This document shows, piece by piece, positions 34,373 through 43,588 of a DNA stretch of 64,000 bases; position 1 is the stretch's first letter; every line of letters begins with the position of its first letter. The stretch comes from Xanthomonas sp. DAR 35659 (lineage in GTDB: Bacteria; Pseudomonadota; Gammaproteobacteria; Xanthomonadales; Xanthomonadaceae): assembly GCF_041242975.1 (NCBI RefSeq), contig NZ_CP162488.1, positions 2,036,001 through 2,100,000 of the forward strand, given 5' to 3'. The notes beneath the pieces are model-generated. The model saw only the letters and a list, made by a program, of their open reading frames with translations. It did no database searches and was not told the origin of the DNA. A program made the translations under genes and the position numbers.

Positions 34373-37369
34373 ATGATCGGGCGCGCATGCGGGCGCGGGC
34401 GCGCGTGGGCGTTCGCCCCGCCGTTGCTGCTGGTCCTGCTGCTGGCGCTGGGCGTGGCCTGGCGCGCCGTCGCCGCCGACGCCAGCGGCCCGCCGCCGCT
34501 GCGCGACTACGCGGTGGATGCCTGGACCTCGCGTAACGGCCTGCCGCACAACTCGCTGCGCGACCTGGCGCAGACCGCCGATGGGCGCCTGTGGTTCGCG
34601 ACCTGGGAAGGGCTGGTGCGCTACAACGGCCTGGAGTTCGCGGTGATCGACCGCAGCACCCGCCCGGCCCTGCCCGACAACGGCGTCGGCTCGCTGTACG
34701 TCGGCCGCGACGGCGCGCTGTGGCTCAGCGACTCGCGCGGCAATCTCGGCCGCTACGATCGCGCCGGTGCGTGGCGCTTCTGGGTGCAGCCGCCGGGCTG
34801 GCCGCGGGCCTTGATCCACGCCATGACCCAGGACCGGCACGGGCGGCTGTGGCTGCTGTTCGAGGGCAACGGCCTGGGCTGCCTGTGGCCGGACGGCCGC
34901 TTCGATTACCAGCCGGCGCCGCCGGACCTGCCGCTGGCGGCGAGCTTTCCGCATCTGGCCGTCGACGACCAGGATCGGGTCTGGATCGGCAGCCTCGATG
35001 GGCTGTTGTACCGCGACGCGCAAGGCACGCTGCGGCGCGCGCCGGCGGCGTTCGGGCTGCCGCCGGGCCTGGCCTGGCCGTACCGCGACGCCGACGGCAC
35101 GCTGTGGCTGGTGGCCGGCGAGAACGTGTACCGGCTTGAGGGCGAGCGCGCGGTGCTGGTGCATCGCCTGCCGGGCTACGGCCATTTCACCGCGATGCTG
35201 CGCGACCGCAACGGCGACCTGTGGCTGGGCACCGAGAACCAGGGCCTGCTGCGCATCGGCCCTTACGGGGTCGAGCACATGGCGCCGGGCGACGTGCTGC
35301 CCAACGGCCGTGTGGTGAGCCTGCTGGAGGATGCCGAGGGCAGCCTCTGGATCGGCGCCAACGGCGGCCTGTTCCGGCTGCGCGAAACCCTGTTCACCAG
35401 CTACACCCGCCGCGATGGGCTCAGTGGCGACTACGTGCGTGCCGTGCTGGAAGCGCCGGACGGTGCGCTGTGGATCGGCAGCGCCGCCGGCCTCGATCGC
35501 ATGGCGGCCGACGGCCGCGTCGCGCCGAGCGGATTGCGCAACGCCAACGGCAGCGCGCCGTCGGTGCTGAGCCTGGCGCGCGGCGCGGACGGCGACCTGT
35601 GGGTCGGCACCTATGCCGACGGCGTCTACCGGATGCGCGACGGCCGCGTGCGCCGCCACTACGGCCAGCAAGACGGGCTGCCCAGCGGCCACGTGCGCGC
35701 GATCAGCGTGGACGACGCCGGCACGGTGTGGATCGGCACCCAGCGCGGGCTGGTACGCATCGACGGCGAGCAGGCGCGCGCCGCCGACGTGCCGGGCCTG
35801 CCGCAGGGCCTGATCACCGCGCTGGCCAGCATCGAGGGCGCGCTGTGGATCGGCTCGGTCGACGGCGCCGCGGTGCTGCGCGAGGGCCGCGTGCGGCGCT
35901 TGCCGTTGGAGCCGCTGGGCGGCGCGCGCAGCGTGTTCGGTTTCCAGGCGCTGGGCCGCGACGTGTGGATCTCCACCGATCGCGGCCTGCACCGCGTGCG
36001 CGACGGCCAGTTGGCGCGGGTCGGGCTGGAGCAGGGCATGCCCGTGGATACCGTGTTCCAGCTGGTTCGCGACCGCCTCGGCAACGTCTGGATCAGCAGC
36101 AACCGCGGCGTGCTGCGCACCAGCGCCGAGGCGCTCGACGCGGTGGCCGATGGGCGCGCGGGCCGGGTGCAGGTGGCCCGCTACAACGAGATCGACGGCA
36201 TGGCCAATGCCCAGGGCAACGGCAGTTCCGGGCCGGCGATGATCCTGCGCGCCGACGGCAGCGTGTGGCTGGTCACCGCCGGCGGCGTCAGCAGCGTCGA
36301 TCCGCAACGTCTGCAACGCTTCCGCACGCGTCTGCCGCCGCCGGCGGCGATCGAGAACGTGCTGCTGGATGGCCGCCCGTTCGCATGGCGGCGGCAGTCG
36401 CGGTTGCCCGGCGCCACGCGCATCGCGGTGTCCTATGTGGGGCTCAGCTATCTGCTGCCTGAGCGTATCCGCTACCGCACCCGACTCGATGGCCTGGACA
36501 AGGAGTGGGTGGAGCGCGGCCAGCAGCGCAGCGTCGAGTTCGTCGGCCTGCCGCCGGGCGACTACACCCTGCGAGTGGCCGCGGCGCACCCGGACGGCGC
36601 CTGGGGGACGCGCGAGGCGGTCTGGCGGTTCAGCGTCGCCCCGCTGTGGTGGCAGCGGCACAGCGTGCAGGCGGCCGCCGCGCTGGCGCTGCTGTGCGCG
36701 CTGGTGGGGCTGTACCGCTACCTGATCGCGCGCTACCAGCGGCGCAATCTGCGCCTGGAGCGGCTGGTCGAGCAGCGTACCGGCGCGCTGCAACTGCAGA
36801 CCGAGCGGCTGTTGCGCGCCGACGCCGACAAGAGCCAGTTGCTGGCGGACCTGCAGCACCAGGCCGACGCGTTCGAGCGCCAGGCGCACGAGGACGCGTT
36901 GACCGCGCTGCCGAACCGGCGCCATTTCGACGAGGTGCTGCAGCGCGAAGTGCAGCGCGCGCAGCGCACCGGCAACCCGCTGTGCCTGTTGGTCATCGAC
37001 ATCGACCGCTTCAAGCAGATCAACGATGGCTACTCGCACGCCACCGGCGACGCGGTGCTGCGCGAAGTCGGGCGCCTGCTGGCCGAGGCCTGCCGCGGCT
37101 CCGACCTGCCGGCGCGGCTGGGCGGCGAGGAATTCGCGGTGCTGCTCGGCGACACGCCGCTGGCCGACGCCGAGCGCATGGCCGCGCGCCTGCGCGACCT
37201 GTTCCATATGCGCGCGCAATGGGCCGACGCGCCGGCGCTGCGGGTCACCTTCAGCGGCGGGCTGGTCGCGCTGCGTGCGGACGAGACCCCGAGCCAATGG
37301 CTGGAGCGCGCCGACGAAGCCTTGTATCGGGCCAAGGGGCTGGGTCGCGATCGGGTGTGCGTGGGTTGA
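34373..37369 (+). CDS. Two-component-regulator-propeller sensor diguanylate cyclase (GGDEF)
   Basis: The 998-residue membrane sensor has an N-terminal signal/anchor (AFAPPLLLVLLLALGVAWRAVAA). About 14 short propeller repeats of the type DGRLWFAT, DGALWLSD, GTVWIGTQ (Reg_prop) cover residues about 45-640. A Y_Y_Y-type beta-sandwich follows (about 650-745, YRTRLDGLDKEW ... LPPGDYTLRVAA), then one membrane helix (about 765-785), a short coiled coil and a GGDEF domain. The active site reads GGEEF (917-921) and the inhibitory I-site RGSD (908-911) is intact. It should make c-di-GMP, with product inhibition, in response to a periplasmic ligand. Start 34373 follows GGGGGAGGGG. Confidence 0.93.
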   Translation: MIGRACGRGRAWAFAPPLLLVLLLALGVAWRAVAADASGPPPLRDYAVDAWTSRNGLPHNSLRDLAQTADGRLWFATWEGLVRYNGLEFAVIDRSTRPALPDNGVGSLYVGRDGALWLSDSRGNLGRYDRAGAWRFWVQPPGWPRALIHAMTQDRHGRLWLLFEGNGLGCLWPDGRFDYQPAPPDLPLAASFPHLAVDDQDRVWIGSLDGLLYRDAQGTLRRAPAAFGLPPGLAWPYRDADGTLWLVAGENVYRLEGERAVLVHRLPGYGHFTAMLRDRNGDLWLGTENQGLLRIGPYGVEHMAPGDVLPNGRVVSLLEDAEGSLWIGANGGLFRLRETLFTSYTRRDGLSGDYVRAVLEAPDGALWIGSAAGLDRMAADGRVAPSGLRNANGSAPSVLSLARGADGDLWVGTYADGVYRMRDGRVRRHYGQQDGLPSGHVRAISVDDAGTVWIGTQRGLVRIDGEQARAADVPGLPQGLITALASIEGALWIGSVDGAAVLREGRVRRLPLEPLGGARSVFGFQALGRDVWISTDRGLHRVRDGQLARVGLEQGMPVDTVFQLVRDRLGNVWISSNRGVLRTSAEALDAVADGRAGRVQVARYNEIDGMANAQGNGSSGPAMILRADGSVWLVTAGGVSSVDPQRLQRFRTRLPPPAAIENVLLDGRPFAWRRQSRLPGATRIAVSYVGLSYLLPERIRYRTRLDGLDKEWVERGQQRSVEFVGLPPGDYTLRVAAAHPDGAWGTREAVWRFSVAPLWWQRHSVQAAAALALLCALVGLYRYLIARYQRRNLRLERLVEQRTGALQLQTERLLRADADKSQLLADLQHQADAFERQAHEDALTALPNRRHFDEVLQREVQRAQRTGNPLCLLVIDIDRFKQINDGYSHATGDAVLREVGRLLAEACRGSDLPARLGGEEFAVLLGDTPLADAERMAARLRDLFHMRAQWADAPALRVTFSGGLVALRADETPSQWLERADEALYRAKGLGRDRVCVG

Positions 37370-37416
37370 GGACCGTGTGCGGCGCGTGCATCGGCGGCGC
37401 TTGCGATCTAGTTGTG

Positions 37417-37435
37417 CGCCTCCTGCGCGGAGGCG
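37417..37435 (+). terminator. Hairpin between convergent genes
   Basis: CGCCTCC-TGCGC-GGAGGCG forms a 7-bp stem after the diguanylate cyclase gene and before the end of the convergent gene at 37458. No clear T-run follows. Confidence 0.4.
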
Positions 37436-37457
37436 ATCGCGTGGCGGGGCGGCGGTG

Positions 37458-37886
37458 TCAGCGCGGGCCGTGGCCGTCCAGCAGTTCCAGGCACAGCTGC
37501 GCGGCCTCGCGAATGTCCCGATGCGCCGATCCGGCCGACAGCGCGAGGCCGTTGCGCAAGCTGGGATCCGCGAACGCCGCGGCGACCTGCGTGACCCAGT
37601 ATCGGCTGCCTTCCGGCAGCGATGGATCTTCCAGGACCTCCCGGATCGCGGCGACGACGTCCGCGCGGTCGCAGGCATGGAACACGTCCTCGACCAGGGG
37701 ATAGACGCCCCATCCGTCGCCATCGCCATAGGAGCGTAGGAACAACGGCAGCGCTTCGCGATCGGGGGCGGCGACGAACAGGCGTCTCGCCGCGTCGTAG
37801 GCGTCGATCAGGCCCTGGCTGAGCTGGGCGTCCGCGGGCAACGGCTGATGGGCGCGCAGGAACGCGAGGGCGTCGGTTTTGTTCAT
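37458..37886 (-). CDS. Uncharacterised HEAT-like helical protein (142 aa)
   Basis: The 142-residue acidic, helical product begins MNKTDALAFLRAHQPLPADAQ and ends REAAQLCLELLDGHG. It contains ALPLFLRSYGDGDGWGVYPLVEDVF and VVAAIREVLEDPSLPEGSRYWVTQVAAAF, which look like paired helices of a HEAT-type repeat. No signal peptide is present. Small HEAT-like proteins of this form are often immunity or adaptor proteins, but no toxin gene is adjacent, so no function is assigned. The start is not backed by a strong ribosome-binding site. Confidence 0.55.
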   Translation of the reverse strand: MNKTDALAFLRAHQPLPADAQLSQGLIDAYDAARRLFVAAPDREALPLFLRSYGDGDGWGVYPLVEDVFHACDRADVVAAIREVLEDPSLPEGSRYWVTQVAAAFADPSLRNGLALSAGSAHRDIREAAQLCLELLDGHGPR

Positions 37887-38183
37887 GGCGGTGGTGATCG
37901 GTCTCGGCCGGCGTGCGCGTGATCGCAGCGCGATGGAGGTTGGCAGGACCCGCACCGGGCGCCGCGATCCATGTCGCTCGCGGCCGGATCGAGTCCCTCG
38001 CGCGCATTTCCGCGCCAGACCGTTGTGCTCACCCTTGTCGGCGGTCGGCGATGGCGCTGAGGCGCAATAGCGACGTTGCAGCGCGCGCCGTGCGGAAGAT
38101 CCATTGGAAACCGGCAAGCCGACGCGGCATCTGAGGGCGCGGACGGCGCGTCCGCGCCTTCCGCGCACCGCGCGTTTCGTGGA

Positions 38184-38645
38184 TCAGGCGTCGTCGGCCG
38201 ACAGCGACCCCAGGCTGAAGCCGGAGACGGCGTTGATCTTGCCACGCCACAGCACGCCGCGGTTGTTCGGCAGCGGCTGGCCGCCGGGCGAGAAGTGGCG
38301 CGAATCGATCAGGTGGATGAACTGCGGCGGAGAGCTGCTTTGCTCGTCGCTGCCCGCGTCGTAGATCGACGCATGGCTGGCAAAGGCCTGGCGGATGCTT
38401 TCCTTGCCGTCCGCGTCGCCGGGATAGGCGGCGGAGAACTCCTGCGCGAAGGCCTCGAAGTAGGTCTTGCCGCTGACCAGCACGCCCGACACGATCGCGC
38501 CTTCGACGAACAGGGTGACGCCGAATTGCACGTTGGTGGTGTTGACCACCGTGACCAGCTTCTGCAGGTACCAGTCGACGCTCTGGCCGTCGAACGACAG
38601 CTTGATCTGTTCCGGATTGGTGTGGATGTCGCCTTGCGCGGTCAT
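38184..38645 (-). CDS. GvpU-like accessory protein (tentative)
   Basis: The 153-residue product starts 8 bases after GAGGAGA. The core VDWYLQKLVTVVNTTNVQFGVTLFVEGAIVSGVLVSGKTYFEAFAQEF resembles the GvpU family of gas-vesicle accessory proteins (short beta strands, V-SG-L-SGK-YF pattern). No gvpA, gvpF or other gas-vesicle genes occur in the window. GvpU-like proteins without gas vesicles are known from many proteobacteria, and their role there is unclear. The family assignment rests on pattern recognition only. Confidence 0.5.
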   Translation of the reverse strand: MTAQGDIHTNPEQIKLSFDGQSVDWYLQKLVTVVNTTNVQFGVTLFVEGAIVSGVLVSGKTYFEAFAQEFSAAYPGDADGKESIRQAFASHASIYDAGSDEQSSSPPQFIHLIDSRHFSPGGQPLPNNRGVLWRGKINAVSGFSLGSLSADDA

Positions 38646-38971
38646 GCGGTTCTCCTCGTGGAGCGGTTGTAGATGGGCCCGGCGCTGGCGGCAGCCGCGC
38701 CGCGAGGGCCTGGCTTGCGCGAGGCGCTCGACGGCGGCGATCGCGTTGCCGCGAACCGCGCTCCGGCGTGCGCACGAGTGTGCCACAGCCGCGCGTGAGC
38801 GGCGTGCGCCAGCATGCGCCTGGGCCGGAATGACTCCGCGGAGCGGTGCGGCCTTGCCGCTGTCGTCGAAATGCGGGATCCGTCGCCGTTGCCTGGTGGC
38901 CGGCGCAACCGCGATCCGTGCGCGACGCGGCGCCGGCGGTTCGGTCGGGCTCCGCGGCGCGCGCGCCGCGC
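38646..38971. other. 326-bp gap
   Basis: Only the ribosome-binding region of the GvpU-like gene (about 38650-38660) can be named. I see no gene, repeat or RNA in the remainder. Confidence 0.5.
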
Positions 38972-39616
38972 TCAGCCGAGTTGCGGTGCCGGCCAGGCGT
39001 TGGCGATCTTGCAGAACAACCGCGCGGTCTGCTCGGTATCGTAGACCGCGCTGTGCGCGTCGGCGGCGTTCCAGTCGAAGCCGGCCGCCTGCACCGCGCG
39101 CGCCAGCACGGTCTGGCCGTAGGCGACGCCGGCCAGGGTCACGGTGTCGAACACGCTGAACGGATGGAACGGATTGCGCTTGTGCCCGCAGCGCGCGACG
39201 CTGGCGTTGAGGAAGTTCAGATCGAAGTGCGCGTTGTGCCCGACCAGGATCGCGCGCTGGCAGCCGTACTTCTTCACCGCCGCGCGTACCGGCGCGAATA
39301 TGTGGTCCAGCGCCTCGCGCTCGGGCTTGGCGAAGCGGAACGGATGGTCGAGGATGATGCCGGTGACTTCCAGCGATTTGGGGTCGATGGCGGTGCCCGG
39401 CGCGGGCACGACATGCGCGCTGGCGGTCGCGCCGGGGTAGAGCTGGCCGAAATCGTCCATCTCGATCGGCACCGCGGCGATCTCCAGCAGCGCGTGCCGG
39501 TTCCAGTCGAAGCCGCCGGTCTCCACGTCCACGACCACCGGCAGATAGCCGCGGAAACGCCGCGACATGGGCGTGATGGCGAGGGGCTGGGAAGGGGCGT
39601 CGACGTGCTGGTTCAT
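38972..39616 (-). CDS. rnt: Ribonuclease T (DEDD exonuclease)
   Basis: The 214-residue DnaQ-like 3'-5' exoribonuclease trims the 3' ends of tRNA, 5S and 23S rRNA. The DEDDh motifs are Exo[13 protein letters not shown], Exo[15 protein letters not shown] and Exo[16 protein letters not shown]. The segment [22 protein letters not shown] is typical of RNase T. Start 39616 is preferred over the longer frame from 39745 because the extra N-terminus is Arg/Pro-rich and not family-like. Confidence 0.95.
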   Translation of the reverse strand: MNQHVDAPSQPLAITPMSRRFRGYLPVVVDVETGGFDWNRHALLEIAAVPIEMDDFGQLYPGATASAHVVPAPGTAIDPKSLEVTGIILDHPFRFAKPEREALDHIFAPVRAAVKKYGCQRAILVGHNAHFDLNFLNASVARCGHKRNPFHPFSVFDTVTLAGVAYGQTVLARAVQAAGFDWNAADAHSAVYDTEQTARLFCKIANAWPAPQLG

Positions 39617-39771
39617 GTGCGCAGGGTAGCAGAGCGCGGCCGACTGCCGCCCGCGCAGGCCCCGTTCGCGTGCGACGACCGCGCCGGAAACGGCGCCAGC
39701 AGGCAACAACGCGGGCCGTCGCAATTCACGTCGCGGCCAAGGCAAAGCCGCGCGCCGGCGTCGTGCCTGCC

Positions 39772-40518
39772 TCAGCCGGGCACGCGGGTGCCGAGCACGC
39801 TGCCTTGTTCGCGCAGGCGCTCAAGCAGGGCGGCGCCTTCGTCCAGCAGGGCCGCAGGGTCCTGCGCGTGGTCGGCCGCCAACTGCAGCAAGGTCGCGCG
39901 CCCGCTGCCCGCGCCGTCGTGCAGGCGCTGCAGCAGTGCGTGGACCAGGGGCGCCAGCTCGGCGAAGCGGACCTGGCCGTCGCGATCGCGCCGCGCCAGC
40001 AGGCAGGTCGGCTGCGCTGGTGTCGCGTCCGGCTGCCAGGACGGGCCGATGCGGTGCACCGGCCAGTCGTAGCGCAGCAGGCGCAGCCAGGGCGAGAGTT
40101 GCGCAATGCCGTCGAGCAGGTCGCCGTGCGGATCGTGCGGCGGCAGCGGCGCATCGTCGATCTGCACTTCCAGTTCGACGCATTCGTAGTGCGCCAGCTC
40201 CGCGAGCCACGGCCGCCGCGGGTCGGGCGCGCGCTGCTGCAGGAAGCGCACGAGTTCGCCGCCCACGCGCGGGAACAGCGGCGTCTGCGCCCGGTGTTCG
40301 GCGCAGAACGCGCGCAGCAGCGCCTGCCATGCGTCTTCGCCGAGCGTGGCGTGCAGCACCGGAAACTGCGGCGTCAACAACTGTGCGATGTTGTCGAAGA
40401 ACAGCGTGCGGTACACCTCCAGGCGCCGCGCGTCGATGCCCGGCGGCGGCGCGTGCCGCTGCGGATCGCGCAGGTGCCGGGCCAGCGCCCACTGTTGCGC
40501 CTGCAGCGTGTCAGCCAT
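39772..40518 (-). CDS. bufC: BufC/HvfC-type partner protein of the MNIO enzyme (DUF2063)
   Basis: The 248-residue protein has the N-terminal DUF2063 domain: [77 protein letters not shown], then [14 protein letters not shown]. In described systems such proteins (BufC, HvfC) pair with a DUF692 iron enzyme and help present the precursor peptide. The gene overlaps the MNIO gene by 8 bp and is the last of the three-gene operon. No signal peptide is present, so it acts in the cytoplasm. Confidence 0.85.
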   Translation of the reverse strand: MADTLQAQQWALARHLRDPQRHAPPPGIDARRLEVYRTLFFDNIAQLLTPQFPVLHATLGEDAWQALLRAFCAEHRAQTPLFPRVGGELVRFLQQRAPDPRRPWLAELAHYECVELEVQIDDAPLPPHDPHGDLLDGIAQLSPWLRLLRYDWPVHRIGPSWQPDATPAQPTCLLARRDRDGQVRFAELAPLVHALLQRLHDGAGSGRATLLQLAADHAQDPAALLDEGAALLERLREQGSVLGTRVPG

Positions 40519-41368
40519 GCGCGGCCTGTGCCTGTGCCTGTGCGGCGCGGATGCGCTGTACCTCGTCCAGCAGCTCCGGCAGCGGCGGGAACTGGCCGTC
40601 GCGTTCCAGCAGGGTCGGGCGGACGCCATGCAGGCGGTAGGCGGTGTCGAGCAACTGCCAGACGTCGGCGGCGACCGCGGCAGCGTGGGTATCGATCTTC
40701 AACGCGCTGGCGACATCGTCGCGGTGGCCGGCGATGTGATACGAGGCGATGCGCGCGCTCGGCATCGCGGCCAGGAAGGCGAGGGCATCCTCGCCATGGT
40801 TGGCGGCATTGACGTGGACGTTGTTGACGTCGAGCAGCAGGTCGCAATCGGCCTCGGCCAGTACCGCCGCCACGAAGTCGGCTTCGCTCAAAGCGCGTAC
40901 GGGCGCGGCGTAGTAGGACACGTTCTCCATCGCGATGCGCCGGCCCAGCGCGTCCTGCGCCTGCGCGATGCGCGCGCCGACGTGGCGCACCGCCTCGTCG
41001 GTGAACGGCAGCGGCAAGAGTTCGTACAAATGGCCGTCGTCGGCGCTGTAGCTCAGGTGTTCGCTGTACAGCGCGACCTGGTGCCGGTCCAGGAATTGGC
41101 GGGTCTGCCGCAACAGCGCGGTATCCAGCGGCGCGGTGCCGCCGAGCGACAGCGACAAGCCGTGGCAGCTCAGCGGAAAGCGCGCGGACAGTGCGTCCAG
41201 CATCGCGCCGGGACGGCCGCCGACGCCGATCCAGTTGTCCGGCGCGCATTCGAGGAAATCCAGCGCCGCCGGCGGCGCCTGCAGCAGGTCCGGCAGCAGG
41301 GCGCGGCGCAGGCCCAGTCCGGCGCTGGCGGCGGCCAGCGCGCGCGGGGGTGGGTCAGTTGCCGCCAC
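40511..41368 (-). CDS. bufB: MNIO-family iron oxidase for precursor modification (DUF692, BufB-like)
   Basis: The 285-residue TIM-barrel protein is of the DUF692 / multinuclear non-heme iron-dependent oxidase family. Landmarks are [49 protein letters not shown] with conserved Glu and His, [23 protein letters not shown] and IASYHIAGH. These supply the His/Glu/Asp/Asn metal ligands. Enzymes of this group oxidise Cys residues of precursor peptides to 5-thiooxazole or related rings. It overlaps the precursor gene by 14 bp and the bufC-type gene by 8 bp, so the three are translated together. Confidence 0.9.
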   Translation of the reverse strand: MAATDPPPRALAAASAGLGLRRALLPDLLQAPPAALDFLECAPDNWIGVGGRPGAMLDALSARFPLSCHGLSLSLGGTAPLDTALLRQTRQFLDRHQVALYSEHLSYSADDGHLYELLPLPFTDEAVRHVGARIAQAQDALGRRIAMENVSYYAAPVRALSEADFVAAVLAEADCDLLLDVNNVHVNAANHGEDALAFLAAMPSARIASYHIAGHRDDVASALKIDTHAAAVAADVWQLLDTAYRLHGVRPTLLERDGQFPPLPELLDEVQRIRAAQAQAQAAHG

Positions 41369-41717
41369 CGCACTTGCCTTCGCCGCACTTGCCTTCGGTC
41401 ATGGCCTTGTCGTCGTGCGTGGCCGCCGGGGCGGCGGCGGGCGTGGCCGGCTGCTGGGCGGGCGTGGCCGCTTGCGCGTGCGCGCCGCAGCTGCCCTCGG
41501 CGGCCTTGGCCTCGCGCTGGGTTCTATCGGCCTTGGGCGCGGCTTGTGCCGGCGCGGCGGTGGTGGTCGCGGCTGCGCCGGGCGGGGATGCGGCCTGCGC
41601 GCCGAGCGCATAGCCCTGGGCCAGGTCGGTCATGGCCAGCGCGGACGCGGACAGTCCCAGGCCGCCAAGCAGGACGGCGCCGACGAGGATGGGGGACGGA
41701 CGCGACGGAATCGACAT
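41355..41717 (-). CDS. bufA: Bufferin-type exported RiPP precursor (BufA-like)
   Basis: The 120-residue precursor has a Sec signal-like N-terminus ([19 protein letters not shown], residues about 10-28), a low-complexity Ala/Pro/Thr middle and a C-terminal Cys motif: C77 in EGSCGAH, then C111 and C116 in [16 protein letters not shown] motifs are the sites modified by MNIO enzymes in the described copper-binding bufferins. A GGAGAG lies before the ATG. The modified peptide would be exported to the periplasm and bind copper. A DoxX-type bufD gene, often the fourth member, is absent downstream. Confidence 0.83.
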   Translation of the reverse strand: MSIPSRPSPILVGAVLLGGLGLSASALAMTDLAQGYALGAQAASPPGAAATTTAAPAQAAPKADRTQREAKAAEGSCGAHAQAATPAQQPATPAAAPAATHDDKAMTEGKCGEGKCGGGN

Positions 41718-41893
41718 GCGGACTCTCCAGGCAGCGGGCGCGGTGCCGGCGTGGCGACGCCGGCGGTGGTGCGCAAGCCTATCCGTTGCCGCCGCCGCGC
41801 GCATGTGGCGGTGCGGCGCGCAGACAACGCGATGCCGGCCAGGGGACGTGGCGCGCACCGCATGCGGCCGCTTGCCACGCCACCCCACCGGGA

Positions 41894-42601
41894 TCACATG
41901 CCGGGCGTGCTGGTCTCGTCGCGCTTGTCGCGCGGCGGCAGCGGCTGGTCGCCGTGCACCAGGAACCACACGTTCTCGGCGATGTTGGTGGCGTGGTCGC
42001 CGATCCGCTCCAGGTTCTTGGCCATGAACAGCAGGTGCGTGCACGGGGTGATGTTGCGCGGATCTTCCATCATGTAGGTGAGCAGTTCGCGAAACAGCGC
42101 GGTGTACTGCGCGTCCAGCGCCGCATCGCCCTGGCGGACCCGCAGCGCGGCGTCGGCATCGCCGCCCTGGTAGGCGGCCAGCGCCTCGCGCACCTGTTGC
42201 GCGGCCAGCGTGCCGAGCTGGCGCAGGCCCAGCGTCTGCGGCATCGGCGGCGAGGTGTTCAGCGCGATCGAGCGCTTGGCCACGTTCGCCGCGTAGTCGC
42301 CGATGCGCTCGATGTCGGCCGGAATGCGCAGCCCGGCGAGGATCTCGCGCAGGTCGCGCGCCATCGGCCCGCGCAGCGCCAGGCGCATCACGTCGTGGCT
42401 GATCGCCTGTTCGAGCGCGTCGATCGCTTCGTCGTTGACCACGATGCGCAGCGCGGCGTTGTCGTCGCGACGCTCGACCACGTCCAGCGCCGCTTCCAGC
42501 TGCGCCACCGCGGTCTCGCCCATGCGCACGATCTCGGCAACGAGGCGGTGCTGTTCTTCGTCGTAGCTCTTCACGATGTGCTCGTTCGGCTGGGTATTCA
42601 T
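41894..42601 (-). CDS. phoU: Phosphate-signalling regulator PhoU
   Basis: The 235-residue protein has two PhoU three-helix repeats. Both copies of the metal-binding helix signature are visible: RIPADIERIGDYAANVAKRS (about 95-115) and LLFMAKNLERIGDHATNIAENV (about 190-215). It links the Pst transporter to PhoR and represses the Pho response when phosphate is plentiful. It is the last gene of the pst operon, 140 bp after pstB, the common order. Confidence 0.95.
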   Translation of the reverse strand: MNTQPNEHIVKSYDEEQHRLVAEIVRMGETAVAQLEAALDVVERRDDNAALRIVVNDEAIDALEQAISHDVMRLALRGPMARDLREILAGLRIPADIERIGDYAANVAKRSIALNTSPPMPQTLGLRQLGTLAAQQVREALAAYQGGDADAALRVRQGDAALDAQYTALFRELLTYMMEDPRNITPCTHLLFMAKNLERIGDHATNIAENVWFLVHGDQPLPPRDKRDETSTPGM

Positions 42602-42741
42602 GTCGTAGGTCCGTTGAATGCGTGAGTGTCGCCGCGGCCATGCCTGGCCGCGCGGGGCTGGCCCCGGCGCGTGCGCCGCGGCCGTCCCTGGCCGGGCGCC
42701 GGCGTCCGCCGGTGCCGATCGGGCAGTGCCCGAGCGGCCGC

Positions 42742-43569
42742 CTAGCCGAAGCGGCCGGTGATGTAGTCTTCGGTCTGCTGCTTGCTGGGCTGCGAGAAGA
42801 TGATCTCGGTGCGGTCGTGCTCGATCAGGTCGCCCAGGTACATGAAGGCGGTGTAGTCGGACACGCGCGCGGCCTGCTGCATGTTGTGGGTGACGATGAC
42901 GATGGTGTAGTCGGTCTTCAGCTCTTCCACCAGTTGCTCGATGCGGCTGGTGGAGATCGGGTCCAGCGCCGAGGTCGGCTCGTCGAGCAGCAGCACGTCC
43001 GGGCGCAGCGCCACCGCGCGGGCGATGCACAGGCGCTGCTGCTGGCCGCCGGACAGGCCCAGCGCGCTCTGCCCGAGCTTGTCCTTGACCTCGTCCCACA
43101 ACGCGCCCTGGCGCAGCGCGTGCTCGACGCGGTCGGCCATGTCGGCCTTGGACAGCTTCTCGTGGTGGCGAATGCCGTAGGCGACGTTCTCGAAGATGGT
43201 CATCGGGAACGGCACCGGCTTCTGGAACACCATGCCGACCTTGCTGCGCAGGCGGTTCATCGGGTACTTGGGCGAGAGGATGTTCTCGCCGTCCAGAATC
43301 ACCTCGCCACGCGCTTCCAGCTTCGGGTACAGCGCGTAGATGCGATTGAAGATGCGCAGCAGGGTGGACTTGCCGCAGCCGGACGGGCCGATCAGCGCGG
43401 TGACGCGCTTTTCCGGCACCTCCAGGTTGATGCCCTTCAGGGCGTGGTACTTGTCGTAGTAGAAGTCCAGGCCGCGCGCGGCGACCTTGACCGGCGACGG
43501 CGCCAGCGCGGTGTGCCCGGTGGGCATGGCGATGCGGTGCATCGGGGCGGCGTTGTGGTGATCGTTCAT
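42742..43569 (-). CDS. pstB: Phosphate ABC transporter ATP-binding protein PstB
   Basis: The 275-residue ABC ATPase has Walker [11 protein letters not shown]-loop [12 protein letters not shown], signature [14 protein letters not shown], Walker [13 protein letters not shown] and H-loop IVTHNMQQA. The [16 protein letters not shown] segment is specific for PstB. An in-frame ATG at 43581 is an alternative start; neither has a strong ribosome-binding site, and 43569 follows GGAA. The gene starts 19 bp after the pstA stop. Confidence 0.96.
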   Translation of the reverse strand: MNDHHNAAPMHRIAMPTGHTALAPSPVKVAARGLDFYYDKYHALKGINLEVPEKRVTALIGPSGCGKSTLLRIFNRIYALYPKLEARGEVILDGENILSPKYPMNRLRSKVGMVFQKPVPFPMTIFENVAYGIRHHEKLSKADMADRVEHALRQGALWDEVKDKLGQSALGLSGGQQQRLCIARAVALRPDVLLLDEPTSALDPISTSRIEQLVEELKTDYTIVIVTHNMQQAARVSDYTAFMYLGDLIEHDRTEIIFSQPSKQQTEDYITGRFG

Positions 43570-43588
43570 GGCCGGTTCCATAGGGGAC

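Noticed and set aside
34271..37729. A 1152-codon open frame on the minus strand antisense to the diguanylate cyclase gene
   Set aside because: Its translation is Arg/Ala/Gln-rich without domains, and it mirrors a clearly real gene. Such frames arise from GC-rich third positions in this genome.
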